Source: Symbiodinium natans (taxonomy: Eukaryota > Sar > Dinophyceae > Suessiales > Symbiodiniaceae). From it: 52,576 bases of DNA. The stretch spans positions 1 to 52,576 of the forward strand of contig CAJNDS010000256.1 in the NCBI GenBank assembly GCA_905221605.1, given 5' to 3'. The notes beneath the pieces were generated by a model. That model was given only the letters and a program-made list of their open reading frames with translations, was not told where the DNA came from and did no database searches. Below are positions 17,770 through 25,544 of the stretch, piece by piece; position 1 is the stretch's first letter, and each line of letters starts with the position of its first letter. Made by a program: the position numbers and the translations under genes.

Positions 17770-17850
17770 GGCGGCACATGTGGCAGATGTAGCGTGGCCT
17801 CACGTCATGTCTCTCTTCCCTTCGCAGTTCGCCGTAGGGCCTTCCTTAGG
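17770..17850 (+). CDS. Exon-like island after TTCGCAG
   Basis: CCCTTCGCAG at 17761-17779 looks like an acceptor. The frame AAHVADVAWPHVMSLFPS then QFAVGPSLG runs to the next TTTAGGG array. A second CCCTTCGCAG at 17818 could shorten it. Product unknown. Confidence 0.35.
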
Positions 17851-17940
17851 GTTTAGGGTTTAGGGTTTAGGGTTTAGGGTTTAGGGTTTAGGGTTTAGGG
17901 TTTAGGGTTTAGGGTTTAGGGTATTTTCTTCCTTCCCCAG

Positions 17941-18054
17941 ATGTTCAAGCACAATTACCTGCTTAGCTCAGATCTCCACCTAACGGGGACCCGCATTCCA
18001 CGCCTAGAGATTCTCAGGTCAAGCTCAGATGGATTTGAATCGGGCGTCGTGTAA
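17941..18054 (+). CDS. Terminal exon after a strong polypyrimidine acceptor
   Basis: TTTTCTTCCTTCCCCAG directly precedes ATGTTCAAG. Frame: MFKHNYLLSSDLHLTGTR then IPRLEILRSSSDGFESGV V and TAA at 18052-18054. The ATG may be internal. The preceding intron is mostly TTTAGGG (17850-17925). Product unknown. Confidence 0.5.
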   Translation: MFKHNYLLSSDLHLTGTRIPRLEILRSSSDGFESGVV

Positions 18055-18059
18055 GGGGG

Positions 18060-18200
18060 TTTCATCCCCTCCCCTAATAAACCCCCCTACCCCCTAATAT
18101 TCCCCCCCCCCCCCCCCTCCCATACAAAAAACATGCAAACAATGGGGGGGGGGGGGGGGGGGGGTGGGGGTATTTCAAATTTGGGGGCTAGGGGAGTTTG
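18060..18200. repeat. Facing poly-C and poly-G tracts
   Basis: C-runs (18085-18120) face a G-run of over 20 (18146-18175) across ACAAAAAACATGCAAAC. Could form a long G:C hairpin or a quadruplex. Confidence 0.7.
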
Positions 18201-18354
18201 AACCCTAAACTCTAAACCCTATACCCCAAACCCTACACGCTAATCTTCAGGGTTTAGTGTTCAGGAAACCTCCTTCGCCCACTCGAAGGTGCTTGAAGTG
18301 CCTTCGTCTGCCCACGTGACAGGCTTAGCCCCTGCTTGACTCTGCCATCAAGGG

Positions 18355-18816
18355 ATGAAGACTCGCACCCCTGAGGTTGTACCCCTAAAGGTTCCCCTTA
18401 ATGTACTCCTAATACGGCCCTGTACTCCTGTAGGGATCCTCAACAAGGAGCCCAAAATCTTAAGGGTCCAAGGCAGTAGAACGGATTGCTTAAGAACCCC
18501 CCCCCCCGCCAACCCCCAAAAAGTACGAAGTAGTCTTCCTTATTTAAGGGCAATATAGGGATTATTCTCTTGCATATTCGGGGCTTAAGAAGAACCCCCC
18601 AAACAACACTAAATGTTCTGCCTTACAAGGACAATAAATACATAATTATATATATATATATATACATATAGGATTGCTATCATTTTGGGGGGAAGTTCTC
18701 AAGCAAGTAGTAGTCTACAGGCCAAGCAGAGACCCTTACGGAGTCCCGCGGGGGGGTGTCTGGGTTTGGAGTCAGCAGGGATGCCTCAGGCAGATGTGCT
18801 AGGGCCCCAGGAAGAT
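18355..18816 (+). CDS. Two-exon fragment with a fold-back GC-AG intron
   Basis: Exon 1 (to 18472) reads MKTRTPEVVPLKVPLNVL then LIRPCTPVGILNKEPKIL RVQ. The insert 18473-18720 starts GCAGTAG after AAG and ends CTACAG. Exon 2 from 18721 continues in phase as QAETLTESRGGVSGFGVS then RDASGRCARAPGRW up to a TTTAGGG array. AGGC lies on both sides. The protein is not recognised; exon 1 overlaps a dispersed GTACCCCTAA repeat (see 49560-49612), which weakens it. Confidence 0.35.
18473..18720 (+). mobile_element. Fold-back family B element, GC-AG intron candidate
   Basis: Left end ATTGCTTAAGAACCCCC and right end GGGGAAGTTCTCAAGCAA are inverted copies. Inside are GGGCTTAAGAAGAACCCC, CAATATAGGGATTATTCT and a TA run (18648-18664). 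Boundaries carry the direct repeat AGGC. Confidence 0.55.
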
Positions 18817-19060
18817 GGTTTAGGGTTTGGGTTTAGGGTTTAGGGTTTAGGGTTTAGGGTTTAGGGTTTAGGGTTTAGGGTTTAGGGTTTAGGGTTTAGG
18901 GTTTAGGGCTTAGGGCTTAGGGTTTAGGGTTTAGGGTTTAGGGTTTAGGGTTTAGGGTTTAGGGTTTAGGGGTCAGGATTCAGGATTCAGGGTTTAGGGT
19001 TTAGGGTTTAGGGTTCGGGTAACTAGGGCCCGGGGTTAGGCCCTTCTTTTTAGGGTTTAG
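18817..19060. repeat. TTTAGGG array with TTCAGGA variants
   Basis: About 20 uniform units, then TTAGGGC and ATTCAGG variants. Follows directly after the exon-like end at 18816. Confidence 0.85.
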
Positions 19061-19500
19061 GGTTTAGGCTACTCTTGGGTCTAGCAGCAAAGATATAGCA
19101 CTAAGCCCGACAATCCTGTAACCCTTTTTAAGCCCTGTTAAGTCCTAGAAGCCCTAGAACCATGAAGCCACACCCGGCAACGCAACCAGATACATCTACA
19201 CCCCATAAACCCTATAAGCCCTACAAACCCCATAATCCCCATAAACCCGAGAAGCCCCACAAACCCTTTCTACTGTAAGCCCTATACACCCTCAAAACCC
19301 TACAAGGCATTTAAAGCCCCACAAACCCCATAAACCCTGTAAACCCCACAAACCCGAAGCCCTAAACCCCGAACTCTATCACTAACCTTAAACCCTAGAC
19401 CCTACACCCTATAATCTCTATAATCCCCATAATCCCTATATAATCCATATAACCCAAATAATCCCTACAATCCCTGTAAACCCTCCTGGGCTCTCCTCCT
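19061..19500. repeat. Degenerate CCCTATAA / CCCCATAA field
   Basis: Short words such as CCCTATAAGCC, CCCCATAATCC and CCCTACAAACC fill about 400 bp. They look like decayed CCCTAAA; no exon seen. Confidence 0.55.
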
Positions 19501-19544
19501 CACCCAAAACCCAAAACCCAAAACCCAAAACCCTCAGCCCAGGC

Positions 19545-19606
19545 TCCGCAACTGCCGCAGTGGCGCTACATGGCCCCCGATGGCCAGGCCTCGCCCGCTT
19601 GAACCT
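19545..19606 (+). CDS. Short terminal exon-like frame
   Basis: After ACTGCCGCAG the frame reads WRYMAPDGQASPA then TGA. Too short to judge; kept because of the acceptor and the stop. Confidence 0.25.
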
Positions 19607-19869
19607 CTTTATTTCTGAGGGTTTAGGGTTTCGGGCTTCAGGATTTATAGGGTTTAGGATTCAGGGTTTAGGATTTAGGGTTTAGGATTCAGGGTTTGGG
19701 ATCTTCGGATTCAGGGTTTGGGATCTTAGGGTTTAGGGCTTCAGGATTTCGGGTTTAGGGCTTAGGGCTTGCCGGGGCTTAGGGCTTAACGTTTTCAGGG
19801 CTTAGAAGGGTTTAGGATAATCACTGACTTCGGATTCAAGGGTAAGGGCTCCGGGGTTCGGGCGTTTAG

Positions 19870-19933
19870 AGCCCAAGATAAGCCTGGAGGACTCCGGGAC
19901 AAATGTGCTGAAGCTCAGGAGTTCGAGGCTGTG
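19870..19933 (+). CDS. Exon with TTTAG acceptor and GTAGGT donor
   Basis: GGCGTTTAG/A gives the acceptor and GCTGTG/GTAGGT a canonical donor. In between: AQDKPGGLRDKCAEAQEF EAV, an amphipathic charged stretch. Family not recognised. Confidence 0.45.
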
Positions 19934-20390
19934 GTAGGTATTTTTTCGTGCCCAGGATGAGATTTGGGGTTTGAGGCAGCGGGCATAGGCCTCAGGGTGT
20001 ACCCCCCCCCCCCCCACTTTTTCTGCAAAGATTGTGCAATCGTACTCTTCGCGCGCTCACTATATCTACTTCAGCTCCTACGCATTCACTATACTATGAA
20101 CCGTCGGTACAACACCCCCTAATGATACACCCCCTGACCCAGCTAATACTGAAGACTCCCACTGTACTCCTCCTAACAGTCGAGAATATTGGCAATACTG
20201 GCATTAGAGGGTGCAGGTGGTGGCCTAAACCCTAAACCCTAAACCCTAAACCCTAAACCCCAAACCCCAAACCCCAAACCCTAAACCCTAAACCCTAAAC
20301 CCTAAACCCTAAACCCTAAACCCTAAACCCTAACCCTAAACCCTAAACCCTAAACCCTATAAACCCTAAACCCTAAAAACCCCCCCCCCC
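19934..20390. repeat. Spacer, then CCCTAAA array (20224-20380) ending in poly-C
   Basis: A C-run at 20001-20015, unassigned AT-rich DNA to 20220, then about 20 heptamers with CCCCAAA variants, ending in a C-run. No gene supported. Confidence 0.6.
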
Positions 20391-20404
20391 CCCCCGAACA
20401 GGAG

Positions 20405-20480
20405 CGCCTTGCGATCCGATCTGGTCCTGGGATGGATGCGCCGACTACGGGACTGTCCTTGGCCTCCGGGGAGGCAGGGG
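20405..20480 (+). CDS. Exon-like island between CCCTAAA and TTTAGGG
   Basis: Acceptor-like CGAACAG, then ERLAIRSGPGMDAPTTGL SLASGEAG and a TTTAGGG array. Family not recognised. Confidence 0.35.
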
Positions 20481-20814
20481 TTTAGGGTTTAGGGTTTGGG
20501 GTTTAGGGCTTAGGAGTTCGGAGTTCGAGGGTTTAGGCCTGAGGGTGCACCAGGCGTAGGCGCACTCCTAGCCTGAACCGAACCCAACGGGTAAGAGGCA
20601 CTTGTTGGGAGTTTACTTTCGTGCCTCACAAAAAAGGCAGGGAACAGAGTAGGCCATTATTCCCCTTTGTTCAACGTTCAAGTTCCCGTATGAGCCCCTT
20701 TAAATATAAAAGGGTGAATACAGCCTGAGCCCAAGGCCCCCCAAGGCTTGACAGAAGTCCCGGCAGGGACCATAGTCTAGACCCAGGCATACGCTGCCTT
20801 ATATGGACTTTTAC
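20481..20814. other. Spacer with dispersed fold-back fragment
   Basis: 20645-20725 (GAGTAGGCCATTATTCCCC ... GAGCCCCTTTAAA) resembles 32228-32290. Likely a two-copy element inside an intron of the minus gene at 20815. Confidence 0.45.
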
Positions 20815-21040
20815 CTGATGAGTGTATGTAGGGCTCCTCATACTTCACGGTGGGTGCATACATGGGACGTCGTTCTGGGATGATTGCAATAAAGAATCCT
20901 GGATCATATGTGGTCACCCAGTTCCCTAGCCATGTTGTCGCCGGCCTTTCTTCATCTTCATGACCACGCATGACGTATCCGCGGAACACGCCTGAGCGCA
21001 GATTGCCCAGAGATTGTCTGGGGCCATAGCGTTCGTCATC
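20815..21040 (-). CDS. Internal exon, minus strand, 226 bp
   Basis: Acceptor GAGCTAG/GATG at 21041 and donor CATCAG/GTAAAAG at 20814 bound an open frame of 75 codons: DDERYGPRQSLGNLRSGV, FRGYVMRGHEDEERPATT, WLGNWVTTYDPGFFIAII, PERRPMYAPTVKYEEPYI. The Tyr/Trp/Pro-rich globular composition is very unlike the repeats. A second minus frame from 21030 (MTNAMAPDNLWAICAQAC) is shorter. No family recognised with confidence. Confidence 0.6.
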
Positions 21041-21212
21041 CTAGCTCCACCCGACCCCTGAACAGCAGCCCCCTCCAAAGTCCGTAGGCCCCAAACCCTA
21101 AACAAAAATCCCCAGAATGAAGCCACAGAGCTCAAATCCGAAACCCTAAGCCCTAAACCCTAAACCCTAAGCCCTAAGCCCTAAACCCTAAACCTCCCAA
21201 ATCCTTGCCCAG

Positions 21213-21305
21213 GTGTTCCCTGTGAGCCAGGAAAGGCCCGGGGACGGCGGCGTGCTGTTCTTGAGGCCGGGGATTGACCAGTCAGCCGTCACAGCTCCCT
21301 CGTAA
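21213..21305 (+). CDS. Terminal exon, plus strand
   Basis: AATCCTTGCCCAG/G provides the acceptor. Frame: VFPVSQERPGDGGVLFLR then PGIDQSAVTAPS and TAA at 21303-21305, directly before a long TTTAGGG array. Product unknown. Confidence 0.5.
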   Translation: MFPVSQERPGDGGVLFLRPGIDQSAVTAPS

Positions 21306-21618
21306 CGTTAGGGTTTAGGGTTTAGGGTTTAGGGTTTAGGGTTTAGGGTTTAGGGTTTAGGGTTTAGGGTTTAGGGTTTAGGGTTTAGGGTTTAGGGTTT
21401 AGGGTTTAGGGTTTAGGGTTAGGGTAGGGTTTAGGGTTTAGGGTTTTAGGGTTTAGGTCTTAGGTTTAGGTTTTAGGGTTTAGGGTTTAGGGTTTAGGGT
21501 TTAGGGTTTAGGGTTTAGGGTTTAGGGTTTAGGGTTTAGGGTTTAGGGTTTAGGGTTTAGGGTTTAGGGTTTAGGGTTTAGGGTTTAGGGTTTAGGGTTT
21601 AGGGTTTAGGGTTTAGGT
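21306..21618. repeat. Longest TTTAGGG array of the window
   Basis: About 44 heptamers over 312 bp with a short variant patch at 21418-21475 (TTAGGG, TTTTAGG). Too long for chance and too clean to be very old. Confidence 0.95.
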
Positions 21619-21655
21619 ACAGGGCTTAGAGTGCTTTCCTCTCTACAAGAAGGGG

Positions 21656-21776
21656 CTTGGTAGCCCAGTGATACCCTTTTCCTTTGTTTGTGCAAGGTTC
21701 CCTTAGAAAGTAACCAACCAAAACATCGGGTGCCCTTACTGCAATTTTGTTACAATCTGGTTACGGGGCTACCAAG
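21656..21776. mobile_element. Fold-back family C element
   Basis: Terminal CTTGGTAGCCCAGTGATAC and its complement GGTTACGGGGCTACCAAG at the right end. AAGGG flanks both sides (target-site-like). Length 121 bp. Related copies: 25600-25789, 36215-36410 and partial at 15885 and 24113. Confidence 0.65.
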
Positions 21777-21779
21777 AAG

Positions 21780-22021
21780 GGTGTTGTAAACATGCTGTTT
21801 TTTGACCACACACCCAGGTAAGCTCCGAAGTTCCCAACACCGCGGAAAGTGTTGGAGCTTAGTTGGTTTAGTGCTCCGGGCTTCAAGTCCCCGAAGCCCC
21901 GAAGCCCTGTTGCCTCTGAGTATGCCTGAGCTGTAAATTTAAGAGCCTCCGGCTCAAGCCGCGCTGGAGCATAGTTGAAAGGTCTAAACTCGCTCGTCGG
22001 CTCAAAGGATGCTTTCCTCAT
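21780..22021 (-). CDS. Exon-like frame, minus strand, within a dispersed repeat
   Basis: Minus frame MRKASFEPTSEFRPFNYA, PARLEPEALKFTAQAYSE, ATGLRGFGDLKPGALNQL, then SSNTFRGVGNFGAYLG. Part of it (21937-22021) recurs at 30440-30500 with small deletions that break the frame, so it may be a captured gene fragment. Family not recognised. Confidence 0.35.
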
Positions 22022-22340
22022 CGCATGGTTCGAAGATCATCCCAGCCTGCTCGGCAGAGTTCTGTGAAACGTTGGGGGGGTAGGGGGTAGCACCAGGACC
22101 CAAACAGTTTGGGAGCACCTTGAAAGAAAAAGACAGGGGGGTGGGGGGGGGGGGGGGAAGGGGGGGGGTAGGGGGGGGGGGTAGGGGGGGGGTAGGGGGG
22201 GGGGGTAGGGTAGGGGGCCCCTAACCCCCTACCCCCCCCCCCCCGCGTTTTGGGGGGGTAAGGAGGGAAAGAGGGAGGTTTTCACCTCCTCAAACCAACC
22301 CAACACGCCGCCAGGGTCGGCGGACACCCTGAACCCTAAA
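21937..22340. repeat. Dispersed repeat, copy 1 (copy 2 at 30440-30735)
   Basis: Shared words in the same order: TTTAAGAGCCTCCGGCTC, GAAAGGTCT, TCTGTGAAAC, TAGGGGGTA, GGAGGGAAAGAGGGAGG, CACCTCC and ACACGCCGCCAGGGTCG. The G-rich middle (22135-22215) differs in length. Ends at a CCCTAAA array in both copies. Confidence 0.75.
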
Positions 22341-22381
22341 CCCTAAACCCTAAACCCTAAACCCTAAACCCTAAACCCCAC

Positions 22382-22456
22382 GAGCAGATCACGGGTGCTC
22401 TCTTGGGGTCAGGATCGCGGATGGCCGCGGATGGGTGCTGCAGACATGTCTTTTCG
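22382..22456 (+). CDS. Exon-like island before a fold-back element
   Basis: Plus frame HEQITGALLGSGSRMAAD then GCCRHVF. CCCTAAA array directly to the left, fold-back family A end (GGATGTTCCCCCC) directly to the right. Family not recognised. Confidence 0.35.
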
Positions 22457-22565
22457 GATGTTCCCCCCTTATACTACCCAGATCTTCCAAAACCCCTTAA
22501 TTAAGGAGTATACCCTAATTTATACTAAGGATCCTTATTTGAATTAGGGTATATTCCTTTATTCA
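22457..22565. mobile_element. Fold-back family A relative
   Basis: Begins GGATGTTCCCCCCTTATAC as at 29276 and contains an inverted pair AAGGAGTATACCCTAATT and AATTAGGGTATATTCCTT. It is followed by two direct copies of GCACGTATGG (22571 and 22601). Confidence 0.5.
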
Positions 22566-22619
22566 CCCGCAGCACGTATGGTTTGCCCACACCCATTGGT
22601 TGCACGTATGGTCTGCCCA

Positions 22620-22960
22620 GGGTCTAGGGTTTTTGGTTTAGGGTTGAGGGTTTAGGGCTGAGGGTTTAGGGTTTAGGGTTTTTGTGATCCGGTGGGTTGA
22701 GGGAGGGTTGAGGGTTGAGGGTTTAGATTTAGCGGTTTTCGGTTTTGGGGTTTAGGGGTTGTATGATTTAGGGTTTAGGGTTTAGGGTTTTTGTGATCCG
22801 GTGGGTTGAGGGTTGAGGGTTTCACTGTTTAGGGGTTGTAGGTTTTAGGGTTTAGGGGTTTTATGGCGTGGCTCTCAGACCGGGTTCAAAAGGGGTCTTA
22901 GGGTTTAGGGTTTAGGGGTTGTAGGTTTTAGGGTTTCGGGGTTTTAGGGCTTAGGGCTTT
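22620..22960. repeat. TTTAGGG/TTGAGGG field with a ~110-bp internal repeat
   Basis: TTTTTGTGATCCGGTGGG occurs at 22677 and 22787, 110 bp apart, with matching flanks of GGTTGAGGG type. No gene. Confidence 0.6.
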
Positions 22961-23028
22961 GTGATCCTAGCGCGCGGGCACACATCGCGTATACGCACAC
23001 TCGCGTCGCCAACTCCGGAATTCGTGTC

Positions 23029-23103
23029 ATGAAGTTGCGTGTCCTGTCAAGCCCTCCGGAGTCTCTTGTGCTGGGCATGAACCCTCATCACCAGCCCTAA
23101 ACC
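23029..23103 (+). CDS. Short frame MKLRVLSSPPESLVLGM
   Basis: ATG at 23029 opens 23 codons, stop inside the following CCCTAAA words. Small, weak. Confidence 0.2.
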
Positions 23104-23194
23104 CGAAACCCTAGACCCTGAACCCTAAACCCTAAACTCTAAGAGCACTTTTAAGGATTTAGGGTTTAGGGTTTCGGGTTTAGGGTCGTGAGCC

Positions 23195-23435
23195 GTATTC
23201 ATCCGTATTGTTTTGCACGCTGATTCACGTGTACCCTCTGCAACAATTAGTCCGCTGGATCCCCCGGGTTTGATTTCATATGGAGCCAGAAGGAAGATGC
23301 AACACGTGTGTTGCAATGCGATCCTTACGTGACTTTCTGGTTGCTGCTTGGGCCAAGCATCGACCTGGATGACATTCACTCTACGTGTCATGTCGAAGCA
23401 GAGTGAGACCACAGAACACCTCTCACATGCTACTC
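23195..23435 (-). CDS. Exon-like frame, minus strand, about 80 codons
   Basis: Minus frame: VACERCSVVSLCFDMTRR, VNVIQVDAWPKQQPESHV, RIALQHTCCIFLLAPYEI, KPGGSSGLIVAEGTRESA, then CKTIRMNTAHD before CCCTAAA/TTTAGGG. Cys-rich and globular-looking. The upstream limit is near a C-run at 23450. Family not recognised. Confidence 0.5.
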
Positions 23436-23439
23436 ATGG

Positions 23440-23825
23440 CTCTCTGAGCCCCCCCCCCCCCCCCCCCCAAACTCTAAACCCGAAGCATAGTCGAGCTTAG
23501 GACTGCCTGTTCCCAGTGCCAGGCACCCCTGAACCCTGAACCCCAAACCCTGAACGCTAAACCCCCTAAACCCTAAACTCTAAACCCTAAACCCGAAACC
23601 CCAAACCCGCTAAACCCCCTAAACCCCCTAAACCCCCTAAACCCCCTAAACCCCCTAAACCCCCTAAACCCCCTAAACCCTAAACCCTAATTGCTAAACC
23701 CCCTAAACCCTAAACCCTAAACCCTAAACTCTAAACCCTAAACCCTGACCCTAAACCCTAAACCCTGATTGCTAAACCCCCTAAACCCTGAACCCTAAAC
23801 TCTAAATTCTAAAGCCTTTGCCAGG
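23440..23825. repeat. Mixed CCCTAAA variants incl. CCCCCTAAA blocks
   Basis: CCCCCTAAA units (23610-23675), CCCTAAA and CCCTGAAC variants, with TTGCTAAACCCCC repeated at 23691 and 23769. A local duplication is visible. Confidence 0.8.
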
Positions 23826-23831
23826 TCTTCG

Positions 23832-23925
23832 ATCGGAGGTGCGGCCGCACTCGCAAGCGGCGAGTTCGGCCGCTGTGCGTGCCTTACCAGGCAATCTTGT
23901 GCTTCGCAGCCGTGAAGGGTCTAGG
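23832..23925 (+). CDS. Exon-like island
   Basis: Plus frame LPGLRSEVRPHSQAASSA then AVRALPGNLVLRSREG into a TTTAGGG array. CTTTGCCAG at the left may be the acceptor. Family not recognised. Confidence 0.35.
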
Positions 23926-24012
23926 GTTTAGGGTTTAGGGTTTAGGGTTTAGGGTTTAGGGTTTAGGGTTTGGGGTTTGGGGTTTGGGGTTTGGGGTTTG
24001 GGGTTTGGGGTT
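23926..24012. repeat. TTTAGGG array switching to TTTGGGG
   Basis: Seven TTTAGGG units are followed by seven TTTGGGG units, an abrupt change of variant. Confidence 0.9.
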
Positions 24013-24112
24013 CAGGTTGCGGCAAAACTATCCCAAAAGGTTGATGTTTAGCTCCCCTCAAGAACATGGACAAGTAAGTGCTGTAGGGCTTGCAGAGGAA
24101 GATGCACGCGCC

Positions 24113-24215
24113 AGCTCAGTGGTGCTCTTTTGCCCTTTTTTCAGTTTCTAGGTTCCCGTATAAGAGTAACCATTCCCGAACAGGGTACCCTTCTCATAAA
24201 CATGGTTACTCAACC
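24113..24215. mobile_element. Partial fold-back family C copy
   Basis: CTCAGTGGTGCTCTTTTGCC ... AACAGGGTACCC ... ATGGTTACT match the inner parts of family C. The right end is lost in CCCTAAA. Confidence 0.4.
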
Positions 24216-24242
24216 CTACAAGCCCTAAACCCTAAACCCTAA

Positions 24243-24325
24243 TCATAATATGGCTCTTGAGGTACCAGTCTTGTCTTTACAGGAGGCATCCACCAGCACA
24301 TCCCTGAAGTCGACGTCAACAGAAT
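24243..24325 (-). CDS. Terminal exon-like frame, minus strand
   Basis: Minus frame VDVDFRDVLVDASCKDKT then GTSRAIL and TGA at 24245-24243. The plus strand also has TTTACAG/G followed by an open frame (GIHQHIPEVDVN), so strand is uncertain. Confidence 0.3.
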
Positions 24326-24618
24326 AGGGTTCAGGGTTCGGGGCCGAGGGTTCAGGGCTTAAAGGGTTTAACACAGAGTGTGGTATCCTGGCTTTTTGGC
24401 CATGCCACTTGAGATGTCTTGGTTCCTGTACGAGTAAGTGTACGTATAGACCACGTAGAGAGAGAGGGAGAGAAAGGCCCCATGAAAGAAAGAAAGAAAG
24501 ACAGGCAGAAAGAAAGAAAGAAGGAAAGAAAAAAAGAGAGATCGAGGGCCTCTGCCGCCGTGAAGAACCAGAGTTGAGAACCCTTTTGTGCCATCCCCTC
24601 ATACATCTCTTTGGCGTG

Positions 24619-24726
24619 ATGGCCACGTCCGCTGTCATCACTTCACCGGCACCTGCTGCGGTAGAGACGGCCACGCCGCAGGCGAAAGAGGTGGTCTTTT
24701 GGAAGCTTGCCTGGGCATTTTTGAAG
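24619..24726 (+). CDS. Candidate first exon ending at AAG/GTTTGG
   Basis: ATG at 24619 reads MATSAVITSPAPAAVETA then TPQAKEVVFWKLAWAFLK and meets AAG/GTTTGGGGG, a GT donor formed by telomere-like DNA. Low-complexity start followed by an amphipathic end. By position and phase 0 it could be the N-terminus of the carrier gene that begins no later than 25545, but no exon chain linking them was established. Confidence 0.45.
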
Positions 24727-24761
24727 GTTTGGGGGTTTAGGGTTTAGGGTTTAGGGTTTAG

Positions 24762-24862
24762 GGCTTTTGCAACTGTGGCTCTTCAGGCCCCTGTATCCCC
24801 AGACAATGCCATCACGGAAACTTGAGGGTTGTGTTGCAGTTCCCTCCGACTGCAGACAACCC
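24762..24862. repeat. Dispersed repeat, inverted copy at 47927-48012
   Basis: CAACTGTGGCTCTTCAGG, CCTGTATCCCCAGACAAT, GCCATCACGGAAACTTGA and GTTGTGTTGC recur reversed and complemented near 47930-48012 with about nine matches in ten. A short frame here (APVSPDNAITET, stop) could be read as a last exon, but the repeat makes that doubtful. Confidence 0.7.
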
Positions 24863-24929
24863 CCCAAATACGATTGGTTTAGGGTTTGGGGTTTAGGGTT
24901 TCAGGGTTTAGGTTTCTAGTTTCGCAGCG

Positions 24930-25036
24930 AGGGGTGTACCTGGAGAGTTTTTCAGGAGTGTTGTGCGGCTGATGCAGTCGGCACCGGCCACTGCACGCTT
25001 TAGCAGAAGGAAAATCCGGGTCCTCTACCGCACATC
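24930..25036 (+). CDS. Basic exon-like island after TTTCGCAG
   Basis: TAGTTTCGCAG/C is followed by RGVPGEFFRSVVRLMQSA then PATARFSRRKIRVLYRTS P. Arg-rich amphipathic, ends at a C-run. The minus strand is also open (CAVEDPDFPSAKACSGRC, donor AG/GTACACC), so strand is a preference only. Confidence 0.4.
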
Positions 25037-25315
25037 CCCCCCCCCCCAACAAAAAAGACATGCGAACAGAAGTACTACTCTGAAGTCATTATCGTGAACC
25101 GGCAGCATGACCCGCATTATTGCCGGTAGTATGCCTAAACCCACAAAGTACGTAACATAAAAGGCCCTATTTATGGGTTTTCGTTTTTTTTTTTACGTGC
25201 TGCGGGGCTGCACGAAAGCTTGTCATTGCGTTTTTTTACATTCTGAGTTCACCCTTCCGGGCTAACCCTAAACCCTAAGCCCTACACCCTAAACCCTAAA
25301 CCCTAAACCCTAAAC
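25037..25315. other. Spacer
   Basis: AT-rich, a small inverted pair ACCGGCAG/TTGCCGGT (25098-25128), T-runs, and a CCCTAAA array at 25266-25312. No gene seen. Confidence 0.4.
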
Positions 25316-25317
25316 CA

Positions 25318-25403
25318 TTCAGGAGTGTCCGGGATGCGGGGTTTACGCGCGGGCTCCAGGGCTTGACCTTGCGCAAGCAAAGCCTTTGGGGCTTACGTAG
25401 GTT
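25318..25403 (+). CDS. Short exon-like island with CPGC
   Basis: ACCATTCAG/G then ECPGCGVYARAPGLDLAQ AKPLGLT and TAG. Family not recognised; could be an exon upstream of the carrier gene only if a donor inside it is used. Confidence 0.3.
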
Positions 25404-25544
25404 TCGGGTTCAAGGCAAGGCTCGGGGCTTAGGGCTTAGGGCTTAGGGCTTAGGGTTTAGGGTTTAGGGTTTAGGGTTTAGGGTTTAGGGTTTAGGGTTT
25501 AGTGTTTGGTTTTTAGACTTTAGGGTTTAGTGCTTGGCGTTTAG

